A DNA stretch of 64,000 nt. Origin: Enterococcus alishanensis. Its GTDB lineage: Bacteria > Bacillota > Bacilli > Lactobacillales > Enterococcaceae. How positions within the stretch are numbered: the stretch's first letter is position 1; each line of letters starts with the position of its first letter. The DNA lies in contig NZ_JAHUZB010000003.1 of the NCBI RefSeq assembly GCF_019218635.1, positions 507,729 through 571,728 of the forward strand, in the 5' to 3' direction. Of this stretch, positions 34,680 through 42,943 are shown one piece after another. Under the pieces are notes generated by a model, which was not told the DNA's origin, searched no databases, and worked only from the letters and a program-made list of their open reading frames with translations. A program made the position numbers and the translations under genes.

Positions 34680-37082
34680 ATGCAAATGAAGTCCAATTCG
34701 ATCGAAGTCAATTTTAATACGAACGGGTCAATAGAATCTTTAATATCCACTATCAATCCTAAAATTAACTGGGTTTTAGCAAACAACAGCACTTTTGGTC
34801 TCCCCTTTGTTAATGGCAGCCAATCAACAGAAACTTATCTTACTGGAAATACTATCTATACAGAGTCTGAAAAAAGTTTTAATTCTGAATCAAAGGAATG
34901 CTTTGTTAAATTTCATTTAAATGAAGATTTGCTTTCATTTACTAGCCAACTACCTTTACATGCCGGACCAAGATCAGGAATTGATTTTAGCTTTAATCTT
35001 TTAGATTCCCCAGATGACAAATGGACCAATCAATGTATGCCTCATGTTATCTATACTGCTGAAGACCAGAGCTTTTGCTATATTATTTTCTTTAACCCTG
35101 ACGGGGGCTATTTAACTTGGGTAGTTGACGAGCCGTTTGCGGCATGGCGTATTAAATATAGTCCAAACGGACATAAAATGGTTGGTTTCCAGTTATTAAA
35201 TGAAGCAGATGATATTGTTGGAAAGAATTTACCGTTAACAGAAAATCTTTCTGGGCATATTTTCTTTTCTGAAGACTTATCAACTGCTTATGACCGCCTT
35301 TGTGACATCTTAGAAACAACAATTATTAGTTTTGATCAGTCAGGCGCTCTAGTTGGCAACAAACTTCCTTTAATCATTCATGGTGCTTCTTATGCTGATT
35401 GTTTTCAAATAATTGACCCACAAAATAATAGACAGACAGTCTCATCATTAAAACAGTTGTCTTTATCAACAAAGGGCACCTATACTCTATTACCTATTAC
35501 AAAGGGTCGATGCCATCAAACTAAAATTTTAGCACATGATTATTGGCAAGATTTGTTACATCGTTCGAGCGATTTTTATCGGAAAAATTTTCAAGATAAA
35601 ACTGGTGCTTTTTATCGTGTTATTTGGCGAGATAGTCTTTCACCAGCTGGGGGCATAACCTACGAAGGGATTGATTTTGGTAATCCTCAAAAAATGATTT
35701 CTTGTAAAACAGGAGAGTTTGGGGGTTTCGCAGGTTGGTTAATGATTAAAGCTGCACTTTCCGACCCTAGTGATGAAGCTGCCCGATTAGCAGCCGAAAA
35801 ATATATTGAGTCTTGGGCTTTAAATTTAGATCATCCAGACAAACCGCTCCCAGGCACAATTGCCGCCTTTCCTCAAGAATTTGGCGGTCGGAAATTTGGT
35901 GCTTATCATGTTTATCATGATTTTAATTATCCACAATATGAAATTTTTTTAATCGAACAGTTAGTTGATTACTATCATTTAACAAAAAAAGACATGATTC
36001 GTGACTATGTGATAAAAATCGGACGACATTTTGTAAAGGAACACATAAACGATCAAGGTGCTGTATGGTGTCAAAATAAGAGCACTAGCATTCCTAGAGA
36101 TTATTCGACGGTTCACACTCCTGTAACTGGTTTACACAAATTAGCCACAATAGCTTTTGACAAAGATCAAACATATTTTTTAAAAACAGCTGAAAAGTTG
36201 GCTGATCATATCTGCCAAAGAGGACTGAACTTTCCTACTGAAGGAGAACAATCGACAGAAGATGGTTCAATGGCTTGCAGTGCTTTGTCTTTGTTATATG
36301 CTTATAAGCATATTCAACCAAAAAAAGAATATTTAAATACAGCCAAACTAATCTTGGATAAACACCGTGTTTTAGAACTTAACGGTGCAGATAGTCGTCT
36401 TTTTTATTCCAGTTTACGATTTTGGGAAACCATGTATGAAACAAGATCTTGGGGACCATCAATTAATGGCGGTCATGCTTGGAGTTTGTGGACAGCTGAA
36501 GCAAAATTACTCTACTCAGAAATCACCGATGATTACCAAGCCTTTAAAGAAGCTTACTGTGGATTTATGGCGACTTTAAGTAATATGGATGAAAACGGCG
36601 GGATTTTTTGTTGCTACACTCCAGACATGCTTCCAGGTAAACCACATTCTTATGATCTTTATTTAGAGAATCAAATTGAAAAAGGAAACTTTATTGATCT
36701 TTATGAAACAAGTACAAAATTTGCTCAAAGTCAACCGACTCACAGCTATTCTACTAGCGGAACATATACTTTAATAAAAGCAACTGAATACTGGAATCGC
36801 ATAGCAGGTATAGATTTTACTGATTATACAGCTATCAATGGTCTGCTAGAAAACACTACTTTTACTCTTGCCATTGAAAATGAAGGCACGTTATTGATCA
36901 ATGGTTTACCAGAAGAAGAATTATTCATTATCTTACCACCTGAAAATACTACATTAAAAATTAAAATGACGCCTGATCAGTTTCAAAAACTCACATTTTT
37001 AAATTGTGAAATAATAAAAATTGATGGTGGCTATTCAATTAATAAAATCCAAAAATCATTTTCAATCAAACCAAAGAAATAA
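34680..37082 (+). CDS. Unassigned 800-residue probable alpha/alpha-barrel carbohydrate enzyme
   Basis: An 800-residue cytosolic protein that I cannot place in a named family. The first ~270 residues are beta-rich. Residues ~290-720 are helical with (alpha/alpha)-barrel character, and motifs such as EFGGRKFGAYHVYHDFN, DYSTVHTPVTGLHKLA and SWGPSINGGHAWSLW hold acidic and aromatic residues typical of sugar clefts. A ~70-residue beta tail closes it. There is no signal peptide. It is divergent from bgaC, and both promoters carry the same AT-rich motif, so the two are probably co-regulated. A glycosidase, lyase or epimerase is the natural guess. Confidence 0.7.
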   Translation: MQMKSNSIEVNFNTNGSIESLISTINPKINWVLANNSTFGLPFVNGSQSTETYLTGNTIYTESEKSFNSESKECFVKFHLNEDLLSFTSQLPLHAGPRSGIDFSFNLLDSPDDKWTNQCMPHVIYTAEDQSFCYIIFFNPDGGYLTWVVDEPFAAWRIKYSPNGHKMVGFQLLNEADDIVGKNLPLTENLSGHIFFSEDLSTAYDRLCDILETTIISFDQSGALVGNKLPLIIHGASYADCFQIIDPQNNRQTVSSLKQLSLSTKGTYTLLPITKGRCHQTKILAHDYWQDLLHRSSDFYRKNFQDKTGAFYRVIWRDSLSPAGGITYEGIDFGNPQKMISCKTGEFGGFAGWLMIKAALSDPSDEAARLAAEKYIESWALNLDHPDKPLPGTIAAFPQEFGGRKFGAYHVYHDFNYPQYEIFLIEQLVDYYHLTKKDMIRDYVIKIGRHFVKEHINDQGAVWCQNKSTSIPRDYSTVHTPVTGLHKLATIAFDKDQTYFLKTAEKLADHICQRGLNFPTEGEQSTEDGSMACSALSLLYAYKHIQPKKEYLNTAKLILDKHRVLELNGADSRLFYSSLRFWETMYETRSWGPSINGGHAWSLWTAEAKLLYSEITDDYQAFKEAYCGFMATLSNMDENGGIFCCYTPDMLPGKPHSYDLYLENQIEKGNFIDLYETSTKFAQSQPTHSYSTSGTYTLIKATEYWNRIAGIDFTDYTAINGLLENTTFTLAIENEGTLLINGLPEEELFIILPPENTTLKIKMTPDQFQKLTFLNCEIIKIDGGYSINKIQKSFSIKPKK

Positions 37083-37128
37083 AAAAAACACTTGGGACAG
37101 CGCAGCAAGCGTCCCAAGGTTTTTTTTA
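37083..37128. terminator. Bidirectional terminator
   Basis: Stem CTTGGGAC (37091-37098) with GTCCCAAG (37111-37118), flanked by A8 and T8, between convergent genes. Confidence 0.9.
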
Positions 37129-38118
37129 TTCTATAACTTCAATTTTTTGATACCAAGAAGTGGCAGTTTCAGACAACACTTTATTTAAACTTTCAATATT
37201 ATTACGTCCTTCTGTTTGCAACCACTCGCGGGCATTAGCTTCTCCTGATTCAACTAAAGGTTTCACACCATCTTTCCAAGTTGCACGCCCACACAAAACG
37301 CCATTAAAAGTTGAACCTGCTTCATGGGCAAAAAGAAGTGTTTTTTGGAACATATCAGTAGAAACACCGGCACTTAAAAAAATAAAGGGTAATCTTGTTG
37401 CCTCACTTTGATCACGGAAAAATGCAGCTGCTTCTGAAGCAGAATAAGCTATCTCTTCTTCAGCAAAACCTTCAACATAATGCATGTTTACTGGTACCTC
37501 TACTTTTAGAACATCTACTTTGTAACGTGGTTTATCAAACTCTTTCATCATCTCAATAACTTTGTGTGGTTTTACTTTAGCATATGCTAAAGAATTCGCG
37601 TCATTATCTATTGCATCATAAGACACTAACTCTAGATAAAATGGCAAATCTTCTGCCGCACATTCACTGCCCAGACGTTCAATAAACACATGCTTTTGAT
37701 GATTAATTTCCTCATCTTCATCCACATCATAATAAAGCAGAAATTTAATTGCATTGGCCCCTTGCTCTTTCAAACGCAACACCGACCAATCAGCTAATAA
37801 GTCGGGCAAACGTCCCGGTGTACTTGCATCGTAACCAGTTTTCTCATAAGCCAATAATAGTCCAGCTTCAGAATCCCGAGCATTCGCGGCCGGTAAACCA
37901 TATTCTGGGTCAAGTAAGATTGACGAAGCATAAGGAGTCAATACTTCTGACACTAATTTTTTAAACTCTTCAATTTGCTGATCTGTTGGTTCTTTCCCTA
38001 GGGCTTTTATCATTTTTTTCAAGGCACCTCGTTGATCAATTGCAAGAGCGCTAATCACACCATCTTTGTTAGATAAGTGATCCATGGCTGCCTTTTTATT
38101 TTTCGTCAATTTTAGCAT
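37126..38118 (-). CDS. lacD: Tagatose 1,6-bisphosphate aldolase
   Basis: A 330-residue class I aldolase of the LacD family ([49 protein letters not shown]). The Schiff-base Lys is probably the one in [11 protein letters not shown]. It splits tagatose-1,6-bisphosphate to dihydroxyacetone phosphate and glyceraldehyde-3-phosphate. ATG 38118 follows GGAGG by 8 nt; the upstream 15 codons lack an SD. It is the last gene of gntR-agaS-lacD. No lacC kinase is present in the window. Confidence 0.92.
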   Translation of the reverse strand: MLKLTKNKKAAMDHLSNKDGVISALAIDQRGALKKMIKALGKEPTDQQIEEFKKLVSEVLTPYASSILLDPEYGLPAANARDSEAGLLLAYEKTGYDASTPGRLPDLLADWSVLRLKEQGANAIKFLLYYDVDEDEEINHQKHVFIERLGSECAAEDLPFYLELVSYDAIDNDANSLAYAKVKPHKVIEMMKEFDKPRYKVDVLKVEVPVNMHYVEGFAEEEIAYSASEAAAFFRDQSEATRLPFIFLSAGVSTDMFQKTLLFAHEAGSTFNGVLCGRATWKDGVKPLVESGEANAREWLQTEGRNNIESLNKVLSETATSWYQKIEVIE

Positions 38119-38137
38119 GAATTTTTCCTCCATTTTT

Positions 38138-39310
38138 CTACTGATAAGGGTGAATGGTGACACCTTTTACTACTCTGTTAACTGTGCCAGTCGGTGAAGG
38201 CGTATCTGGTGTATTTCCAACTTTAACTGAAGTTAATAAGGCAACAGTTTGAGCCACCATCACGAAAGCCAAAGCCGCGTAGCCATCTGGAAGCAATGCT
38301 AATTCTTCTGAAAAAGAAAATTGATCACCAGAGAAATTTCTTTTCCCTGGTTGTGTGATAGCAATGACACCCGCTGCAATCTCATCTGATCGAACTTCCT
38401 CTAACACGTCTAAATCATAATCTCGTGTATACGTTTGGTTGTTAACAAAGCCGAACATAACTGTCTTATCATTAATAAAAGATTTGGGACCATGACGAAA
38501 GCCCATCGAAGAATCAAATACTGTTGCCACTTTGCCAGCGGTTAATTCTAAAATTTTCAACTGAGCTTCGCGACTCAAACCAGCTAAACTACCTGATCCT
38601 ACATACACAATTCGATCAAAGTCAAGATCAACAATTTTTTGAATGTCTTTTTCACGAGCAATCACTTCTTCACCTAATTTGCTAAGCGTTTCAACATACT
38701 GCTTTTTTGTTTCTAAGTTGGATTGATCAAAAACTAACAAGGTACTTAATGTCATACACGAAAAGCTACCTGTCATGGCAAAACCATCATCATTTGATCG
38801 ACTTGGCATTAATAAAAGAAAACTTTTCGCATCTGCTTGGCTCATTTTTGCTAACTGCCCATCAGCAGCACAAGTGATCGACAAATGATGAATTGTATTC
38901 ACTACCTGATTAGCAATCTCAACAGCCGCGATACTTTCTGGACTATTTCCGCTTCGTGCAAAAGAAACAAGTAATGTCGGTTCATCACTAATCAAATATT
39001 CTTGAGGAGAAGCAACAATATCTGTTGTCCCGATTGCTTCAAAAATAAAATCTTGATGATTTCCGTGCTGACGTAAATATGGTGTGATAGTATCACCAAC
39101 GTATTGTGAAGTACCAGCGCCTGTAAAAATAACTCTCGTTTTTTGACCTTTTGCTGCTTCTTTGACTTTTCCAATAAATTCTTGTAGTTCTTCTTGCGCA
39201 TTTTTGTAAATATTTATAGTTTCTTCCCATAATTCTGGTTGTTGGTGAATTTCACGAGTTGTAATTTCTGCACCAAGATCTATTAATTTTGATTTTTCTA
39301 ATTCAAACAT
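38138..39310 (-). CDS. agaS: AgaS-like galactosamine-6-phosphate deaminase/isomerase
   Basis: A 390-residue protein with two SIS domains ([71 protein letters not shown]). AgaS converts galactosamine-6-phosphate to tagatose-6-phosphate and ammonia. ATG 39310 follows AGGAG; the longer frame to 39379 runs into the upstream gntR gene. It is followed by lacD, which fits a tagatose-phosphate route. Confidence 0.9.
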   Translation of the reverse strand: MFELEKSKLIDLGAEITTREIHQQPELWEETINIYKNAQEELQEFIGKVKEAAKGQKTRVIFTGAGTSQYVGDTITPYLRQHGNHQDFIFEAIGTTDIVASPQEYLISDEPTLLVSFARSGNSPESIAAVEIANQVVNTIHHLSITCAADGQLAKMSQADAKSFLLLMPSRSNDDGFAMTGSFSCMTLSTLLVFDQSNLETKKQYVETLSKLGEEVIAREKDIQKIVDLDFDRIVYVGSGSLAGLSREAQLKILELTAGKVATVFDSSMGFRHGPKSFINDKTVMFGFVNNQTYTRDYDLDVLEEVRSDEIAAGVIAITQPGKRNFSGDQFSFSEELALLPDGYAALAFVMVAQTVALLTSVKVGNTPDTPSPTGTVNRVVKGVTIHPYQ

Positions 39311-39323
39311 TTTTTTATTTCTC

Positions 39324-40055
39324 CTAACTATTTCGAATATGTCGAATCTTGTAATGAAATTGATCCGCACGAGCAACACTCAATGTGTACTCAATTATTT
39401 CATTTTTTACATTGTAAGTTGAACGAGCCAAATGAAGCACAGGGGCACCTTCAGGAATCATTAACAATTTTGCGTCTTCCAAAGAAGCAATACTTGCATA
39501 AAGTTCTTCATCTGCTAATCGAATGATTTGATCGAAATCTTCAGAAAAAACATCATAAAGTGGTTTGCTCCGAAGAAGTGATTCTTCCAATGATAGAAAT
39601 TTTTTAGCTGGTAAATAAGTCTCTTCAATCATTAATGGTTCGTTATCAGCTAATCTCAACCTACTTAAGTGATAAACCTCTTCCGATAAAGAGAGGTTTA
39701 AGCGCTGAGAAACGAAATAATCCGTTGTGATTTTTTCAAACAATAAAATGCGGGTTTCTGGTTTTTTTCCCATCTGCTTCATTTGTTCAGTAAAGCTATA
39801 TGCTGTTGCCAAATCAGTATCATCATTTTTGATATCAGAAACAAAGGTTCCTTTACCGTGGCGTCGATAAATATAGCCACTGCGCTCTAATTCTTCTAAA
39901 GCCAGGCGGACAGTTGTTCGGCTAACATCATATTCATGAGTTAATTTTCGCTCAGATGGCAACTTGTCATGTGGAATCATGCCAGTGTTCATTCGCTCTT
40001 TTAATAAATCGGCCAATTGGTGATACAAAGCTTTGTTTTTTAAAGAAGTTGTCAT
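39324..40055 (-). CDS. GntR/HutC-family regulator of the agaS-lacD operon
   Basis: A 243-residue regulator with the GntR winged helix (LPSERKLTHEYDVSRTTVRLALEELERSGYIYRRHGKGTFV) and a UTRA ligand domain (PLMIEETYLPAKKFLS). It is the first gene of the operon, 13 nt before agaS, so it probably autoregulates. A GGTTATAACC palindrome lies just upstream. Its recognition sequence appears different from that of the regulator at 30049. Confidence 0.9.
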   Translation of the reverse strand: MTTSLKNKALYHQLADLLKERMNTGMIPHDKLPSERKLTHEYDVSRTTVRLALEELERSGYIYRRHGKGTFVSDIKNDDTDLATAYSFTEQMKQMGKKPETRILLFEKITTDYFVSQRLNLSLSEEVYHLSRLRLADNEPLMIEETYLPAKKFLSLEESLLRSKPLYDVFSEDFDQIIRLADEELYASIASLEDAKLLMIPEGAPVLHLARSTYNVKNEIIEYTLSVARADQFHYKIRHIRNS

Positions 40056-40078
40056 AAAATTCTCCTACCTCGATAACT

Positions 40079-40088
40079 GGTTATAACC
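40079..40088. promoter_or_regulatory. Palindrome upstream of the gntR-agaS-lacD operon
   Basis: GGTTATAACC is a perfect palindrome 24-33 bp before the gntR start codon, followed by TTATACCAATA. This is the size and symmetry expected of a HutC-type operator. The rest of the ~220-bp gap up to 40277 shows no gene. Confidence 0.5.
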
Positions 40089-40274
40089 TTATACCAATAG
40101 TACGGTGGTTTTTTTTATTCTGTCAAGATAAAATATTTTTCCTTTTTTTTAGAGATTAAAAACCCGATTGTTTCAGCAATATCGGAAAAATATTAATTTG
40201 GATTAATAAAAGACCCAGTATGATAATTTAAAATAAAGTATGAAAATCTAATACCAGTTAAGAAAATAAAACTA

Positions 40275-40308
40275 AAAAAAGAAAACTTTCAAATAGAAAG
40301 TTTTCTTT
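40275..40308 (-). terminator. Terminator of yjdF
   Basis: A 13-bp perfect stem (40278-40290 with 40296-40308) followed on the minus strand by a T-rich stretch. Confidence 0.85.
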
Positions 40309-40318
40309 TCGTGCCTAT

Positions 40319-40732
40319 TTAATGCCCTTTTTTCTTTTGTTGCTTTTTTAATTGCTTTTGCTGAAATTTTGCTTCTGCCACATCAGCTTTATCTTGCTTT
40401 TGTCGTTTTTGCTTAGCTTTTTTGTTCAGCTGATGAACTTCTTGCAGTGCAAGTTGTGACTTGGTGGAAACAACTGGTTGACGTTTGGCACGATTAATCA
40501 TTCGTTGTCGCCGTTTAGGATTAATTTTTCTCTCAACAATACCATTGTTTTCAGCTTTAACCGTTTGGCTACTGGCTAGAATTTTAGGCAACTGCTGATG
40601 AATAAAAATCATAATGTCCTGATCTTTTGGCTCTGGACCAAAAGTATGCTTGTAAACCAGCGATTCCTTTTGATCTTGAGCTTCCACTAAACCACACCAA
40701 AATGTGCCATCAAAATAAACAGTTAGTTTCAT
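40319..40732 (-). CDS. yjdF: YjdF family protein (DUF2992)
   Basis: A 137-residue protein. The N-terminal ~75 residues match YjdF (MKLTVYFDGTFWCGLVEA; HTFGPEPKDQDIMIFI). The C-terminal half is Lys/Gln-rich and probably helical (KQKRQKQDKADVAEAKFQQK). Genes of this family are controlled by the azaaromatic-sensing yjdF riboswitch; the protein's own activity is not established. I place the start at 40732 because the upstream frame to 40849 is the riboswitch itself. The SD is the G8 run, unusually G-rich. Confidence 0.9.
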   Translation of the reverse strand: MKLTVYFDGTFWCGLVEAQDQKESLVYKHTFGPEPKDQDIMIFIHQQLPKILASSQTVKAENNGIVERKINPKRRQRMINRAKRQPVVSTKSQLALQEVHQLNKKAKQKRQKQDKADVAEAKFQQKQLKKQQKKKGH

Positions 40733-40740
40733 GATAGCCC

Positions 40741-40835
40741 CCCCCTTTGTAAAAATTACAATGGACGACCTGGAGGGAAGGTTACTGACATTATTTTCAT
40801 AATGCTCACGGACTACCAACCGTGACGTGTTTTTA
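40741..40835 (-). ncRNA. yjdF riboswitch (azaaromatic-responsive leader)
   Basis: The leader between promoter and yjdF folds into stacked hairpins. CACGG pairs with CCGTG (40824-40820 with 40811-40807). CATTAT pairs with ATAATG around GAAA just after it. The conserved-looking CCTTCCCTCC block then lies upstream of the G-rich SD. That C-rich block can pair with the SD, giving a translational off state. Location upstream of yjdF agrees with the known RNA class; the match was made by eye. Confidence 0.8.
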
Positions 40836-40844
40836 TGTTCTTTT

Positions 40845-40873
40845 AGCATAAAAGGATTTAGTTAATCTGTCAA
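40845..40873 (-). promoter_or_regulatory. Promoter of the yjdF riboswitch
   Basis: Minus-strand TTGACA (40873-40868), 17 bp, TATGCT (40850-40845). It begins one base after the stop codon of the upstream gene and gives a leader of about 105 nt. Confidence 0.8.
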
Positions 40874-41356
40874 TTAATCTTTTAGTTCACAAAGCACCGT
40901 CGGATAGTCTTTTACGTAATAGCGAAAATTTTTGCGACCCTTACGAATAATCTCATGACCTTCTGCTTCTAACAATTTAATCTGCGCTTCAACACCACCA
41001 GGATATTTAGGATGAAGTTCCCCCTGTGCTTTTAATGTTCGCCAATAAGGTGTTTTATTTTCATTTCTTTGATGGCTTGCCCAAGCAACAATACTGATAA
41101 ATATTCCCGCAGTAATTGGATCAGTAAAATCAGCCTCATTTTTTTTAGCCAAATAAGCGCGAATTTCACCAGTAGTAATGACTTTCCCCCCAGGAATTTT
41201 TTTCATGATTTCATCATAAGTTAACGGTGGTGCAAAATACATTTTTTCTCCGCCATATTTTTTGATTGACTTTTCGTCTGTCAAAATCTGAATTTTTGGC
41301 ATCCCTTTTGACTCATGGAGCATCTTATTAAAATCTTTTTTATCTTCATTAGCCAT
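40874..41356 (-). CDS. MGMT/alkyltransferase-like (ATL) protein lacking the active Cys
   Basis: A 160-residue protein whose C-terminal half resembles the DNA-binding domain of O6-alkylguanine-DNA alkyltransferases (IPGGKVITTGEIRAYLA; LLEAEGHEIIRKG). Where the methyltransferase has PCHR, this protein has PYWR. It therefore cannot accept alkyl groups but could mark damaged bases for repair, as ATL proteins do. ATG 41356 has AAGGAG nine nt upstream; the longer frame is unsupported. Confidence 0.72.
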   Translation of the reverse strand: MANEDKKDFNKMLHESKGMPKIQILTDEKSIKKYGGEKMYFAPPLTYDEIMKKIPGGKVITTGEIRAYLAKKNEADFTDPITAGIFISIVAWASHQRNENKTPYWRTLKAQGELHPKYPGGVEAQIKLLEAEGHEIIRKGRKNFRYYVKDYPTVLCELKD

Positions 41357-41416
41357 TTCTCTCAGCTCCTTTTCTTTCATCATAGCTAAGATAAAGTAGT
41401 CAGGCAATGAGACACT

Positions 41417-42034
41417 TTATTTATTTTTTACATTTGCAAAGATTTGATAAGTATAAATCAAAAAGAAGCTCAACAGTAAACTACCAACAATGTCACTTAA
41501 CCAATGAACACCTGAAAGTAAGCGACTAATCACTAAAATAATCATTACTAAACTAAAGATCAGCGTCACTGTTTTTCTTTTGAAATAAATAATCCCACAG
41601 GCTAAAACAGTCACACCAAATAAAATATGGCTTGACGGATAAGAGGGTTCCATTAAACCCTCGACTAAAATCGGTCGGTAATTAATCACTACTTTTTCAA
41701 AAAATAGATAACAGCATGACATTATGAAATAGATTATCCCTAAAACTAAAATATTTTGATCCACTAGCAACAGTCGTTTGCGTTTTACCCATTGAAAAGC
41801 TCCTTTTATAACGAAATAAAGTGCCACTAAAATTGTAAATAATAAAAAAACATCTGACAATTTGTCCCACAATGGATGTACGCCAAAAAAATGGTGCCCC
41901 CACTGATTAATAGTAGCAAATCCGACGAAACTACTTTGGGGGCCAATTTCTCGAACATCGATTACTTTTACAGCCATTGTAAAAATTAAAAATAACAATA
42001 AAGGAATAACAAGTTTAATTGATTTTTGTTTCAT
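41417..42034 (-). CDS. PAP2-family membrane phosphatase
   Basis: A 205-residue membrane protein with about six helices and the PAP2 acid-phosphatase motifs PSYPSSHI and SRLLSGVHWLSDIVG. The first motif seems to be represented by NYRPILVEG. Family members dephosphorylate lipid phosphates such as undecaprenyl pyrophosphate or phosphatidylglycerol phosphate. ATG 42034 is preferred; the longer frame lacks a signal-like start. Confidence 0.87.
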   Translation of the reverse strand: MKQKSIKLVIPLLLFLIFTMAVKVIDVREIGPQSSFVGFATINQWGHHFFGVHPLWDKLSDVFLLFTILVALYFVIKGAFQWVKRKRLLLVDQNILVLGIIYFIMSCCYLFFEKVVINYRPILVEGLMEPSYPSSHILFGVTVLACGIIYFKRKTVTLIFSLVMIILVISRLLSGVHWLSDIVGSLLLSFFLIYTYQIFANVKNK

Positions 42035-42135
42035 ATTTTCTACCCACTTCCATCTTTTTTCGGTACTCTTGAAAGATACCAAGTCGGTAAAAAAATCATA
42101 AGAATCTAGTGCTCACATCCTGGTGACGTATCGTG

Positions 42136-42741
42136 TCATCTGGGATAAATCAATAAAAACACCTTAATAACTAATAACATCAGTAAAAAAGAAGCCGCAT
42201 ATGGTTGTCTCATAGCAATCATTAAAGTAGTAAAAATCAACAAGCAGCTAATTGAAAAAATAATTAAATATTTCTCGTTAAACTTTGAATTTCGACCCAT
42301 TAAATAAAAAGCAAAAAGATTGTATAGAAATGTAAAAATTACGCTTACCACAATAATTCCTCTTTGGATAACAGGAGTTTCGGTTAAATTTAACAGTGAA
42401 ACATGAGCGACACGTGTTCCTAAATCATTACCGAAAAGAGGTAAGAAAAAGAAATCAACTACTAGTAAATCTAACAAGAAAAACAGTTGCTTTCGTGATT
42501 TACGCTTTTTTTCTTTCAAATCTTTTTGTGCAAGATTCAATAATTCCTTGTTTGATAACAAATCATCCAAAGAAATATTAAACAAAACAGATAATTCTTT
42601 TAAAGAATCAATACTGGGATAACCTCGCCCTGATTCCCATTTTGAAACAGCTGTTCTAGACACAAATAATTGCTGTGCCAGTTCTTCTTGGGTCCAGTCA
42701 GCTTCTAATCTAAGTTGCTTTATTTTTTGATTAAGCTCCAT
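42136..42741 (-). CDS. XRE-family regulator with C-terminal membrane segments
   Basis: A 201-residue protein. Residues 1-65 form an XRE helix-turn-helix (IKQLRLEADWTQEELAQQLFVSRTAVSKWESG). The rest holds about four hydrophobic helices, so the DNA-binding domain is tethered to the membrane. SD AGGAG six nt before ATG 42741. The target is unknown; the downstream PAP2 gene on the same strand is one candidate. Confidence 0.85.
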   Translation of the reverse strand: MELNQKIKQLRLEADWTQEELAQQLFVSRTAVSKWESGRGYPSIDSLKELSVLFNISLDDLLSNKELLNLAQKDLKEKKRKSRKQLFFLLDLLVVDFFFLPLFGNDLGTRVAHVSLLNLTETPVIQRGIIVVSVIFTFLYNLFAFYLMGRNSKFNEKYLIIFSISCLLIFTTLMIAMRQPYAASFLLMLLVIKVFLLIYPR

Positions 42742-42943
42742 TTTATTCTCCTGAAAAAATTTTCTTAAATCCATTTTACCAGTTTAATCATCCTGCTACA
42801 TTGTACTTTTGACTGATAAGATCAAGCGAAATCTTTGTCTGATTATTTTTATTAATGGTAAACTTAACTAATCAATCATTTTTTAAACAATAGATAATCG
42901 TTTCTAACTAGAAATTTTTCAATATAAAAGAGGAGGAGATTTA

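Noticed and set aside
40733-40849. N-terminal extension of yjdF starting at 40849
   Set aside because: The segment is the structured riboswitch leader; the SD and the conserved MKLTVYFDG start lie at 40732.
42112-42146. Hairpin at the end of the XRE gene
   Set aside because: Pairing needs wobble and a bulge, and no T run follows directly on either strand, so I do not call it a terminator.
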